Source: Pseudocercospora fijiensis CIRAD86 (lineage: Eukaryota > Ascomycota > Dothideomycetes > Mycosphaerellales > Mycosphaerellaceae). From it: a stretch of DNA of 64,000 nt. The notes below the pieces were generated by a model. That model saw only the letters and a list, made by a program, of their open reading frames with translations. It was not told where the DNA came from and made no database searches. The position numbers and the translations under genes were made by a program. The stretch's first letter is position 1, and every line of letters starts with the position of its first letter. Positions 24,001 to 34,921 of this stretch are shown piece by piece. Location: assembly GCF_000340215.1 (NCBI RefSeq), contig NW_006921537.1, positions 3,660,080 through 3,724,079 on the forward strand, written 5' to 3'.

Positions 24001-24356
24001 ATAAGACTGTTAAGATACGGTACTATAGCTTGTCCTATGCATTATTTAAGAAGCCGCTATATAGCACTTTATCTCCGTATTATCGTAGCTTCGTATAATT
24101 CTATCTATAAGACGCTAGAAATACCCCGGCGAAGATAATACGGTTCGCACTCTAGTCTTCGTTCGGCTTCTCGAATGCATATAAGACACCCTATAGTAGC
24201 TTCGTAGGGAGTTCGAGACCTATCCGTCGCTCGTTTATACCTATTTACTTTCTAATTACATCCTAAAGCACCTTCTCTACCCTTATAGATAAGGAGGTAT
24301 CCGTCGTACTTGCCTTATCTAGATACTAGTAGGCCGAGAGATTGATCTAGAGCTTA
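24001..24356. other. RIP-mutated flank up to island boundary
   Basis: TAG-rich, CA/TG-poor sequence with no gene seen. Composition changes sharply at about 24,350-24,365, where catgtgatcacgcc begins normal DNA. Confidence 0.6.
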
Positions 24357-25099
24357 TTAGCCGCATGTGATCACGCCTCTTCTTCGTTCGTCGGATAGAA
24401 TGAAGGAAATCTTTAGGCCGTGATCGCAATACTCACCATCTTCAGGCAACGTCTCATTTCCACTCCCACCATAACAAAAATTTCGCGATCCGATCACCCT
24501 TTTTTCCCATTCTAGGTGACTTCTTCTAACTAATAACTCCAGAAAAATCAAATTCGAGCGTAGAGCCTGGTTCGCCGAACATGTCGATCTGAAACGAGTG
24601 TTAATGTTCCAGAAGAACCATGTAGAATAGATAGAATCCGTGCTGTCTGTGGTGGGGTTGTGACGCAGAATACCTATGCTTCATACCTACGTAAGCTGCG
24701 CAGACATCCATGTGACATGTATTGGGAAAGGAACGAGCTCTGAGACTTCAGAATCAATGCTTGAGAATGCATCGGAAACGCACTGCTGACACGAAATCCA
24801 AAGACCTGAAAAAAAACCGGTAGCAATCTACCAGTCACGGATACGAGCTCGAGGAAAGAACGGAACCTTGATGGGCATGCCGATGATACTATGATGGGCC
24901 GTAGTCTTCGTATGCTATATCGGTCATGGCAATGCAACAGACGTGATCGCATTTCCACTTCCACTTCCATCCCACGATTACCGTGACCATTTGCGCCCGA
25001 AGATGGCTGAATTCAATCAAAGTCTTCTCGCCGACGCGCGCAGTCTTTTCCCAGCAAGCTCAATCTGCCTTCTTGATTCCCTCGTAATGCGCAGAACGC
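24357..25099. other. Non-coding flank of the gene island
   Basis: Normal CA/TG content. Short frames here on both strands show no coding character, and I support no gene. The right part is probably the 3' UTR and downstream region of the RCR gene. Confidence 0.55.
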
Positions 25100-25616
25100 T
25101 TAAGATCGGCCTGGTGGTGGTCCCTTTGGCGCCTCATACACACCCGCCTCACCACGATATCCTCCTCCGTACGTGTTCGCCGGCTGTTGCAATTCCACAT
25201 CGTTGCCCTGACGATACGCATTGTTCTGTCCACCGTAGTAGCCCTGGTTCGGCGGAGGAGTGTAGGCGGGCGGCGCAGGGTTATTGCTGTTGTTGTAATA
25301 TGGCTGCTGGTTGCCATAATGCGGCTGTTGATTGTACTGTACTGGTCCGTGGCGACCTGCTGCCCAGCCTGTGCCTCGATATGGCGCATATCCCATCCTT
25401 CTTCGTCGGCGCGCGGAGATGCAGCTAAAAACGAGTCCATGTCAGATGGCGTGTTGCGGCATTTGTGGAGTGTTTGAGACGTGCTTACCTGAAAGTGAAG
25501 AAGAGCAGGAATGCGGCGACGATGATGAGGGCGAGGACGAGCCATCGTGCCCAGTTATCCCAGGCGCTGTTGTAGCATCGGACTTCGCCATCAGAGTACT
25601 GATAACATCTTGCCAT
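25100..25616 (-). CDS. RCR-family membrane protein (chitin deposition/Congo red resistance)
   Basis: Two exons, 25,489-25,616 and 25,100-25,424, joined over a 64-bp GTAAGC...TTTTAG intron, give 150 residues. The ATG has a good context (gaccATGG). The order is a short Cys-containing lumenal N-terminus (MARCYQYSDGEVRCYNSAWDN, first 20 residues), one membrane segment (about residues 25-41: WLVLALIIVAAFLLFF), a basic stop-transfer run (ARRRRR), then a Gly/Tyr/Gln/Pro-rich tail with a PPAY motif. This matches the fungal RCR family. In yeast Rcr1/Rcr2 are single-pass ER or endosome/vacuole proteins that affect chitin deposition and permease traffic, and bind Rsp5-type ubiquitin ligases through PY motifs. 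It lies in tandem downstream of the helicase gene. Confidence 0.88.
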
Positions 25617-26216
25617 GGTCAGCTTGGTTCGTAGAGGTGTTTGTGGTATGTAGGTGGCGGCGGCGGCGGTGCTATAGGAACGATCGCAACAGAGCCTGGC
25701 GTCAGGAACACGAGTGACAAGTCCAGGTTCACGAGGTCGCGAGGTTGAAGAATGGTGTGAGCACGAGAGCTGACGCCAGCTAGCGAAGAAGGCGCAGCAG
25801 AGCCAAGAGTCCAGGTCGTGGCAAGCTTGGCTTGGTATCGGGCGGCTGTGATGATTCTCTAGAATGATCTATGGAAGATAGACTTACTCTTCTCGTTTGA
25901 GCAAACTCTCCGTGCTCGCGGCGGTCACCATCGTGAATGCGTTTGCAAAAAGGCGTCTATGTTCGCGAGAGCATAAAAGAAGGGAGTGGGACAGGTGGTA
26001 GGCTTGAGGTGGAGGTGTAGATTGTAACGTTGCCTACGTAACGAGGCCGTTCGTCGAGAGCTTGGACTCACGCCGTTCTCATCCGCTTTTCGGTCGGTTC
26101 GGCCCGGCCCATCGGCAAGATCGTAAAGCTAGAAGCGAGATCCAACAACATCCATCTACAGTACAACATACAGATCGGAGCGCAAGATCAATTCTCATGC
26201 CATGTCCACCCGCCGA
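25617..26216. promoter_or_regulatory. Intergenic: RCR promoter and helicase 3' region
   Basis: Six hundred bases between two minus-strand genes. It holds the RCR upstream region and the 3' end of the helicase transcript. No gene or clear TATA box seen. Confidence 0.5.
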
Positions 26217-29200
26217 CTACATCATAGCATCAACCTGCGCATCCTCAAGCCAATGTGACCCACCTGCACACCGATAGCCACCACTCTGCTTGATCCACTG
26301 GTATCCAACAGGACATCTCCCCGATCTTGCCAAAGCTTCCTGGGCCTTCTGTCTCCTGTGCTCTCTCTCCTCAGCCTCCTTCCTCTTCCTCTCCAACTCT
26401 TCCAATTCCTTCTGCCGCTTCGCATCCGCACAAGCTTTCAGCCATTCTCGGAGTTTGCGCTCCTCGTCCCGCAGTCGCTGGAGCTCAGCAGCTTCCTGCT
26501 CGGCCTTGAGTCGATCGAGTTGGAGTTGAGCCCAGACTTCGTCTTTGACACCGACATCGCGCTGCGCCAGAGCAGGTGACACATGTGGAAGGCTCCCTGA
26601 GCCCTCGCGGACGTCGCTTGGCGCAGCTTCTGGCTTTGTACGCTTCTGATCGGATTGCAATTGATTTTGCTGAGCACGTTTGGTCTGCGATCGCGTCTGC
26701 ACTGATGTTTGAGATCTGCGGTCAGGTGCTTGCAGCTGCTGTACCGGGTTCGGAACATTAGGAGAGCCTGCTGCGTTCACAGCTCCAGCCTTGGCAGCAG
26801 AGTCATTTTCTCGTTGCATCCGCTCGTCCACCATGTCGTTCATTGCCTTTCGAACCTGCTCCGGTGCCACAGCCATAGCCTTTGAGCTTGGGTCAGCGCT
26901 CTTCAAGATGGCGCCGTAGATGGTCTTGGAAAGCGTTTGGACATCACGAGCGTTGGCGAAATTGGCAAGCGATGCCAATGTGTCAAATCGTGCCAAGATC
27001 TGTAATGCGTCAGCACGGTTACCTTCTTCCTCGTAGCTTATTCTCACCTCATCGCGGAATCCTGGCTGGATTTCTGTAAGCACGGACACATCGAGGCCTT
27101 TCTTCTTGGTCAAGGCCTTGATCAGTAGAGCAAGGCAGTCGGCCGGCTTGAGCGGAGTGAACACCACTGCTTCAGGAAATCGTGAAGTCAGGCCTGGGTT
27201 CATCGACATCAAACGATTGATGTCTGCATCGTAACCGGCAAGAATGATAATCAGCTTTTGAAAGTAGGCTTCTTTCGTCATGAGGTCAACGAGCTCGTCC
27301 ATGGCTTCTTGTGCGAAATGTCCGCCGGCAAGTCGGTATGCCTCGTCAATAAACAAGACTTTGCCCAAGGCAGATTCGAGTAGTTTTCGTGTCTTGGGAC
27401 CTGTCTGACCGACATACTGGCCCACCAAGTCTGACGCCGAGCAGTTGACAACTTCCGCGGATGCGAGGAACCCCATATCGTAGTACACCTTGCCCATACG
27501 TTGCGCAGTGGTGGTTTTACCCGTTCCAGGAGGCCCTCGAAAAAGGAAACTGAACGGAATCTGCTCGCGAGGATCTTGGCCGAGCTGCTTCATTTTGGCA
27601 GCGACATTCTGGTACCCTTGCAGCTGTTCGACAACATTCTCGCAACCAACAGTGTCTTTGAAGAGCATGGCGATGTTGGTGACAGCTCGGTCGCTGCGAT
27701 CAAATTCTGGGTCGAAATCCTGTGCTTCGAAGATAGACTTTGCTGCGGATTTGTCCTTTGCAATGCGTTTCTGTTGACGGAGCTGCGCATCATTTAGTAA
27801 AATATCAATCTCGCCTGCATTACCGAAGTGTGGTCGATTTCGAGCACGCTTCAGTATTTCAAGCGCAACTTCTCGCGCTCGCTCAGTCACCTTGAATGCC
27901 TTCGCCTTGACCTTGGCATCGAAGATGCAGGTCAGGTCTTGGTCGTCAAAGTCTTCGAAGATAAAGCCAGAGTCGATTGGAAAGCGACGAGCGAGACCAG
28001 GATTGGCGTTTTGCATCATCTCCTCCATCTGCTCCTTGTAGCCCAGTAGGAGCACGCATCGATCATCACCAGGAACGTTCTGCACCTCAGCGACGATCGT
28101 GTCGATGACAGCCGTTCTGTAAGGGTCGCCAATGCTGCCTCCACCATACAAGCCGTATGCCTCGTCAATGACAAGCACTTTGCCGACAGCGGCATCCAGA
28201 ATGCCTTTGGTGTTCGCTTCAGATACGCCAAGGGCCGCTCCGATGAAGTCGGCTGGTTTCTTTAGCACGACTGCTTGTATGTTAGCCAAAGAAGACAAAA
28301 GATGCACAACCGGATTTTACGTACCTTCGCCGCTCGACAGCATGCCGATATCAGCCAGTATTTGTCCATATAGCTTTGCCACAGTTGTTTTTCCGGTGCC
28401 TGGATTGCCAACGAAGACTTTGTTCAGGCTGAATTCGACCAGTGGCTCTTCAGCTAGCTCTCGCTGGTAGTTGTACTGTATGCTGTCCAGCAGAGCTTGC
28501 ACCGAGTCTTTGACCATCTTGAGACCGGTGAGCTGAAGTAGCTTGTTCCACGCCTTATTACCGGACAATGCATTTGATGGCTCAGGACCAATCAAGTCTT
28601 CCTTGGTGAAGAGCATGTCGTCCGGCAGTGAATCGCCCTTGTGGAGAGATGCTCGTTGTCTCCGAAGGCGCTTCGCCTGTCGTGAGCCTACCTTGGACAC
28701 AATGTTTTCGACCTCGCGAGCATTGCCAAAGCCTTCCTTTCCGCGGCCTCGTCCAATTCTTCGAGCTACAATACGAGCATAGAGTCCATCCGCTCCGTCC
28801 TCGAGCTTCATGCGTCCATCATATCGCTTCCTGAGGTTGTAGTTCATGATCTGGAGCAATTCGTCATCTTCGTAGTCTGCAAATTGCAGAGTCCGCGGGA
28901 AGCGGCTGGGTAAGCCTGGATTGTGCTGGAAAAACTTCTCCATCTGCTTGTTGTAGCCCGCCAGGATGAAGACCACTTTGCCCGTTGAATTCTCAACCTC
29001 TGGGAGCAACCAATCCAATACTGCACCGCCGCCAAAGCTAGCACCCGATGCCAGCTGATATGCCTCGTCGATGAAAAAAGCACCGCCTCCCTTGTTGAGA
29101 AGATCGTCGAGCATCTTCTTGCATCCCTGCACACCTTCACTGGCCAACTTAGCACCAGTGCTTTCGACAAAGTCGTCTCCTGGAAGCGCGCCGACGAGGC

Positions 29201-32200
29201 AGAGGAACTTGGCGTAGATGCGTGCAACGGTCGTCTTTCCAGTGCCAGGGTTGCCCAAGAGCGCCGCACCGAAGCGTTCCTTCTCAATAGAAAGTCCTTG
29301 CCGCACCAAGAGATCTATCTTGGACTTGATCTCAAGAAAGTGTTCTTTGACGTCTTCCAATCCTATCATGTCCATTAAGCTGTCCAATGCCGGATTTCTT
29401 GCGCCTTCGAGGGCTTTCTGACGCTTCCACTCTTGCCCAGCCTCAGAGTCCTGCGCAGTAGCTGGGACTGGAGGCGTAGTGGCCACAGGATCAGAGGGAC
29501 CGGGTTTAGTTGGATTTTGTGCTGCCTGCTGCTTCGCTTCGTCTCGTCGGGCTGCCAGAGCTTTGGCGTTCTCGAGGTCTTTGTAGCGCTGCTGCAGAGT
29601 CGAGTTCTGCTCTTCACGTTCGCGCTCGTCCTTGGCAATCTGCCGAATGCGATCAATCTCGTCCTGAACTATGGCCAATTGGGCGGCATACAAGCGCTGA
29701 TTGGCCTCACGTTGCGCAGCGAGTTCGAGAGCGCGCCGTTGCTGAGCAGCTTTGGCGGCGGCTTCGGCGTCGCAAATGTGGCAAGAGGGCGGGTGCCCGT
29801 CCGAGCAGGTCCTGGTAAGCGTATGGCCATGTGGGCACTGTTCTTGGACGACGTGGCTACATTTCATCTTCGTGTGATCAGCTTGCCGATGGCATTTCTG
29901 CGTGCACTGGTGGAGACCACAGCTGAGCGTAACTCCACAAGGCGCTGAACAACCTCCGTCTGGGCAGAATCGGTCAAAGTCGTCGGGTGTTTCGAGGAGC
30001 ATCTGGATGTCTGGATGTTGCTCGCATCTCACCGGGAGACCATCAAGGATGCAGTTATTCTCCGCGAGCTTGCCCAAAAGCTTCGTCCACAGCTCACTTC
30101 CTTTCCGGCTTGCCGTGAATGTCGCAGGGTTCCCAATTATGATCAGTGCTTTGCGAGCACGAGAGAGGAGGACGTTGAGCCGCTCCGGAGAAATCATGAA
30201 GCCGATGTCCCCATTCGGGTTGCTTCGAGTCAGTGAGACGACAACCACATCACGTTCCTCGCCCTGGTAGTTGTCGATGGTCGAAAGGTGAAGCGGACGC
30301 TTGCATTGCGAAGCGCTTGCCGCCGACATCAGTCCAGATCGGACGAGGTCGAAAGAATCCATGTCGTTAAGAATTGGATCGTTGTCCTCAGCAAGCTCTC
30401 GACGGAGCAGTCCAAGCTGCCCGAGGTATGGCGTTAAGACGACTTGATCTGCCGTCCCGTAACCTTGCTGTGCCATGTAACGCACGACTTTCTTCGTCAG
30501 CTCGGCCTCATACAAGTTTTGCTTGCTATTGGCTGCACCCTGGTCACGGCGGTCCACAATCTGGGTGTTTAGCTCTTGTTTCTCGTGCTTGATGAACACC
30601 ACACGCTTCAGGAGCCCACGCAGAGCGTCGCGATTCTTCGTACTAGGAGCATCAACAAGTTCCGGATATGTGAGATGGCGCACGAGGTCGGAGATCTCCG
30701 GGCACATGCGATGTTGCTGCTTCAAGGTCGTGTGCGGATAGTCAGAGAGGACTAGGCGCTCGAATAGCGAGCGGTTAAGATCGTACCCATCCCCTTTCTC
30801 GACGGTCAGATTGTAGTTGTTCACTTTAGGCCGAAGCTGCTGGTGATCGCCAATCAGGATCAGCTGTTTCGTGCTGGGAGTCATGGCAGTAAGGATGTGG
30901 CTCTCGAGAATCTCCCCGGCTTCTTCAACGAGAATGATTCCAGGCGCCGCGCTTTGGAGCTGATCGGTGTACAAGGCTGCTGCTGTGGTGGTACAGGCTA
31001 CAATACGCTTGGCTTGGATGACGACGTTGTCTTTCTGTGACTGAGCTGCTCGCAGTAAGCCCTGGCTTTCGTCGTAAAGTTTGGCTTTGGCGCAAACAGA
31101 GGAGACGGCTTCGGAGAAAATGGCCAGCTCCCACTCGCGTAGCTTTCGAGCACGCGCAGCAGGTTCCATGCTCCAGATTTCGATGTGCCATGGTGAGACC
31201 CGCTTTGCAAAGACACCGGCGTCTTGTCCGCCCTTCCACCGATTGAGCAAGTAGAATCTGTCAACCACCTTATTCTTCTTGCCGACTCGGGCAAATCCGT
31301 CTTCTTCGTTGGGCGCTTGGAATGCCTCAAAATAGTCATAATCGTCCTCCGAGAATTCGAGATGTTCTAGGAGAGCATCGCCGGAGACTCGGAGGCTGGT
31401 GAGCGCGTCTGTAGACGATCCTAGGGCTGCCTCTTGCTCGTCAACCTCTTCATGGAGTCGCTTTATATTGCTCCAGTTCTCTTGCGTTCGCAAGTTTGCG
31501 AGCGCTTGATCACGAAGGCTGAGATGCTTTGTTCTCGCGGTCGACTTTGATCCCAGTCGAACCATGGCATTTGACGGTATTCCGATGTCAAGCAAATCTT
31601 CCAGAAACTGATCTAGGGCATGGTTGGTGTAACAGATCACCAGTAAGTTTTCGCTGGTATTGCCGTACAGTGCTTTCGCAAGCAAAGCTCCAATGAACGA
31701 CTTGCCGGTGCCCGGTGGCCCTTGGATAAGTGAGACGCTTTGCCGCAGACCTGCAAGGAGTGATTGAGATTGAGAAGCATCCAGTTTGACCGACTTGGAC
31801 AGCTGAAGGATCGACCGCAAGTCTTGCTCCGGTGAGGCCGCAATCTGTTCGAGGATTCGAGAAATTTTGCATTCATCAGAGTTTTCATAATGAGCAGCCA
31901 GGTCTGTTTCTTCTCCATGCCGAGCAAGGAGCTGCTCCGCTAAAGGTAGCTCCATCTTTGACTGCAGACGGCGGAGCACAGGCTCATAAGCAAATACTGC
32001 AGTCTCTATACGAGCGAATTCGACTGTAGTGGACATCGTCAATGCAAGGATTACCTTGTTCAAGTCTCCATTGCCGGGCGTTCTGATTGTGACCAGTGGC
32101 GGGTTGTGGAGGAGAAGCTCTTCATTGCGCACGACTGAGCCAAACGCGATAACTTTGCCATTGTCCACAAAGTACCCAAATGACTGATGCTTCAAGAAGT

Positions 32201-33209
32201 TTGGGTTTGCTCGTAGAAAAGCCTTGCGATCAGTTGCAGATGTGAGTTGACCTAAGCCTCTGCCAGCTGTGATGGCCAGAGTCGCTGACGACCTGCTTCG
32301 TCCCATGCTACCGTGGATTTTATTGAAGCGCAGACTTTGCAAGCGTGTCCGGATACGATTGGCATGAGGCTTCTTCTTGCCGGCGGCGATGTCAAGATCA
32401 TCACGCAGCTCTGCCAAGAAGTCTTCTCTGAGCAGCCTGAACTGGTTGTCTAGATGGTGTCCAGCTCTTTGTTCAAATTCCACTTGATCCAAAGCGTTCG
32501 CAGTTTGGTAGAAAGGAAGCTCTCTGCTAGTAAGCTCGTCTTCGGTTGGGTAGATGGCGATCTCACGGAAGTCTTCGAAATCATTGTCATGCCGACCTCC
32601 AGGCCCAGCAACGTTCTCTTTCCGACCGGAAGCCTTGACCTGGACGATGTGTTGGATACGGTAGCCGATTGTGCGGAGATCGGCATCGTCTGCATCAATG
32701 AAAGTTCTCTTGCTCGAAACGTCGTGAGAGATGGCACTGACATCGATAGGACAGTCGCCGGCCCAGGTGAGTAGCTCTAGGAGAAGCCATGCGAAACGCA
32801 TAGTTGCTACTTGGGACAGCTGCCCATCTTGGTGTGCCTGCACTAATGCATCCCATAAAGCGGGCGGCGACACTATCTGCAACAAAATCCGCCTCAAAAA
32901 GTCTCCATTTGCCAGACGCTTTACTTCAGCGGCGGTGAGGTAGGTCAAGAGGTCTGTGAGAGGCCCGTTGATGAATGCAATCGTAATGTCGAAACGCAGA
33001 CCTCTTCGAAGAACGTCGAGGCCGGACTTGCTGCATCCTAGTTTTTCAATGCAAGCAGCTCTGTCCTCAATGCTGCAAAGCGCTTGTAATAGCTGCCGCA
33101 CATCTCTGCTGTCGTTGACGGGTCTCAAGCCTGTCAAGAAGGCGTGTAGCAATTTTTCAAAGCGCTCGCTGCGGGAGTCCGGGGCATTTACCCGTGAACT
33201 CTCTGCCAT
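26217..33209 (-). CDS. SF1 helicase (Upf1/ZNFX1-type) with NF-X1 zinc finger and three CbxX-type AAA domains
   Basis: Two exons, 28,325-33,209 and 26,217-28,270, joined over a 54-bp intron (GTACGT...CTAAC...AAGCAG), give 2,312 residues. I chose the ATG at 33,207-33,209 for its near-ideal context (gccaccATGGCAG); the frame is open further upstream. Domains in order: N-terminal region; SF1 helicase with GPPGTGKS (about 496), VEEAG, GDHQQLRP, NYQGEERDVV and PERLNVLLSRAR; NF-X1-like Cys/His cluster (about 1,085-1,130); a charged coiled-coil-like linker; AAA domains with Walker A near 1,318, 1,600 and 1,872, each followed by a DEAY-type Walker B; a K/E/R-rich coiled coil; and a short Cys-containing C-terminus (CPVGYQW). 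The intron splits AAA domain 2. Related helicases (fission yeast Hrr1, animal ZNFX1) act in RNAi and small-RNA-guided chromatin silencing. In this fusion the AAA part resembles bacterial CbxX/SpoVK. The exact role in this fungus is inference. Confidence 0.92.
28271..28324 (-). other. 54-bp intron in the helicase gene
   Basis: 5' site GTACGT, branch-like GCTAAC, 3' site AAGCAG. Removing it joins ...LSSGE to VVLKKPADF in phase, restoring the spacing between Walker A and Walker B of the second AAA domain. Confidence 0.9.
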
Positions 33210-33510
33210 GGTGGCCACTGTGCTGTCTCTCATAGGTGTGCCACAGATGAAGGGAAGATTTTGGTGCCCGTGATACAAAAAATGTTCGCGCGCGTTTGTC
33301 GTCAGCGGTGAGCTGTCTTGAGATAAAGACCTGCAGGCGTCCGCCCGCATGTTCCACCGACTTCTAAGCAAGGGACTTGTCTCTCATGCACGATTCTGGG
33401 AGGCTCCATGCCGTAATCGGACCAATTCGCAGCAAGCTTTCAGGTGAGGACGCTTATAAGCTTCAGAGCCATCCGACATCTTCATTTTGATGAGCTACAC
33501 ACTGCGCAAC
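33210..33510. promoter_or_regulatory. Bidirectional promoter region
   Basis: About 300 bp between divergent starts (helicase on minus, GR-rich protein on plus). No obvious TATA box. The shared short spacer makes co-regulation possible but does not show it. Confidence 0.6.
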
Positions 33511-34921
33511 ATGCAGAGGGGCTACAGAGGCAGAGCAACGCGCGGAGGAGGCAGAGGTCCGTGGCGCGGCGGAAAAGCGTCGCAGGACAGACCTTCGAGG
33601 CAGACAACCTCGTCTACTCCATCTCCTCCTCTCGGCGACTTGCTAGAAGCTGTTACACACGAGTCCCTCAATGATGGGCCATATGGTACAATCGAGAGAC
33701 CAGACATCACGAATTGTCGTTACGTTGCTTCATACAATTGGCTGAAAAGCGATAAACCCTCGGTGGTCGTTCCAGGTCCGTTCCTTACGTGCAGATTGCA
33801 GAAGAGGAGAAGTGCGAGAATTGACTTGTTATGAAGGCGCACCACCGCAATGGCACCCACTGGAGGAAGCCCAGAAGCTGCAGGAGGACGCAGGAGAGTA
33901 TTTTCGCGATATCAATGCCGCGCGGTATCCAGGACACCCCATCGAGCCCGCGGTACGAGCTGTCCTCGCTCAAGAACCCACCCTTACAACTGGTGAGGTC
34001 GATATTTTCGCGTGCGGGAGTACGCTTGGTAATTTGCTGCGCTTTGCGCGGAAGAGCGACAAGGGTTTCAGGTTCGTGGCAGAAATGGCTGGCGAGACGG
34101 TCTTCTTGAGTCGACGAGAGAATGCTCCAGATGAAAAGTTAATGGATGTCAGAGGCTACGGACACACTTTCCCAGAGGCGTACACCAAACTTGCTCCATG
34201 CGTGGCCGACTCGGAATCTCATCAGAGGCTCATCGAATACGACTTGGCCGGATTCCGTTGCATAGTCCGGTATGAAGTGGATGGCTACTTGCCATGTCTG
34301 GCGAGCGGCAGTATCAAAACGACAAGCGGCACAAGTCTGCCTGATCTTGAGGGCTTGAGGATGGTGGCAGCTGGGCACATTGTGCCGCAGAAGGCGGTTT
34401 TCGACTTGAAGACACGATCCGCACGAAAGAAATTGACTTTGAAAGATGTTCTCGATGCTGAAGTCGACAGGCTCTGGCTCAGACAGATTCCTAACTTCGT
34501 TCTGGCTTACCACGAATACGGCGTATTCCACGACGTGGGAGTCCACGATATCCGTGCGGAGGTTGCTAGATTCCAGGTCGAGCATACCACTGAATTGAAG
34601 ATTTTCTCAGCTGCGATTGCAAAGGTCGTTGCCTACGCGAGAGACCATCCAGAGAAGAGATTTGAGGTGTTCTCTGACAAACCAGGCGTATTGGAGCTTC
34701 GCCAGGTGGGTGGCGACTTCCCTCGCGCTTTACCAGACGACCTCAAGAGTCTGTGGGCTGGCAAAACAGGCGACACGGCAGAATTTGACGATCAAGGATC
34801 TGAGGTGGCGATTCATTCGGATGCTGAAAGCGGAGCAGAGGCGGAATCTGACGATGACTCTGAACAGAATTTCACGGCCTGCTCGGCAAGCTGTGGATAT
34901 TGTGGACATTGTAAGTACTGA
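33511..34921 (+). CDS. Conserved fungal protein with GR-rich N-terminus
   Basis: Exons 33,511-33,775 and 33,837-34,921, joined over a 61-bp GTCCGT...ATGAAG intron, give 449 residues. I prefer ATG 33,511 (A at -3) over the upstream in-frame ATG 33,490. The N-terminus is an RG/RGG-rich stretch (MQRGYRGRATRGGGRG), typical of RNA-binding proteins. It is followed by a region I recall from many ascomycete proteins (motifs like CRYVASYNWL, DIFACGSTLGNLLRF, VRGYGHTFPEAYT, FRCIVRYEVDGY) and a Cys-rich C-terminus (TACSASCGYCGHCKY). From memory, such proteins are often auto-named geranylgeranyl pyrophosphate synthetase, but no DDxxD prenyltransferase motif is visible, so I reject that name. The core may be nuclease-like or decapping-like; unproven. 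Confidence 0.88.

Noticed and set aside
1..24356. Starship-type giant transposon with a tyrosine-recombinase captain
   Set aside because: I looked for a large recombinase frame with an R...HxxR..Y pattern at the edge of the block and found none in the readable frames. RIP damage limits this test.
24674..25545. Several 60-160-residue frames on both strands overlapping the RCR gene
   Set aside because: They are shadows of the RCR exons and their flanks: Arg/His/Ser-rich, no family resemblance, and they conflict with the spliced model.
33511..34921. Geranylgeranyl pyrophosphate synthase
   Set aside because: No DDxxD-type motifs. The database label I remember for similar proteins seems to be a carried-over error.
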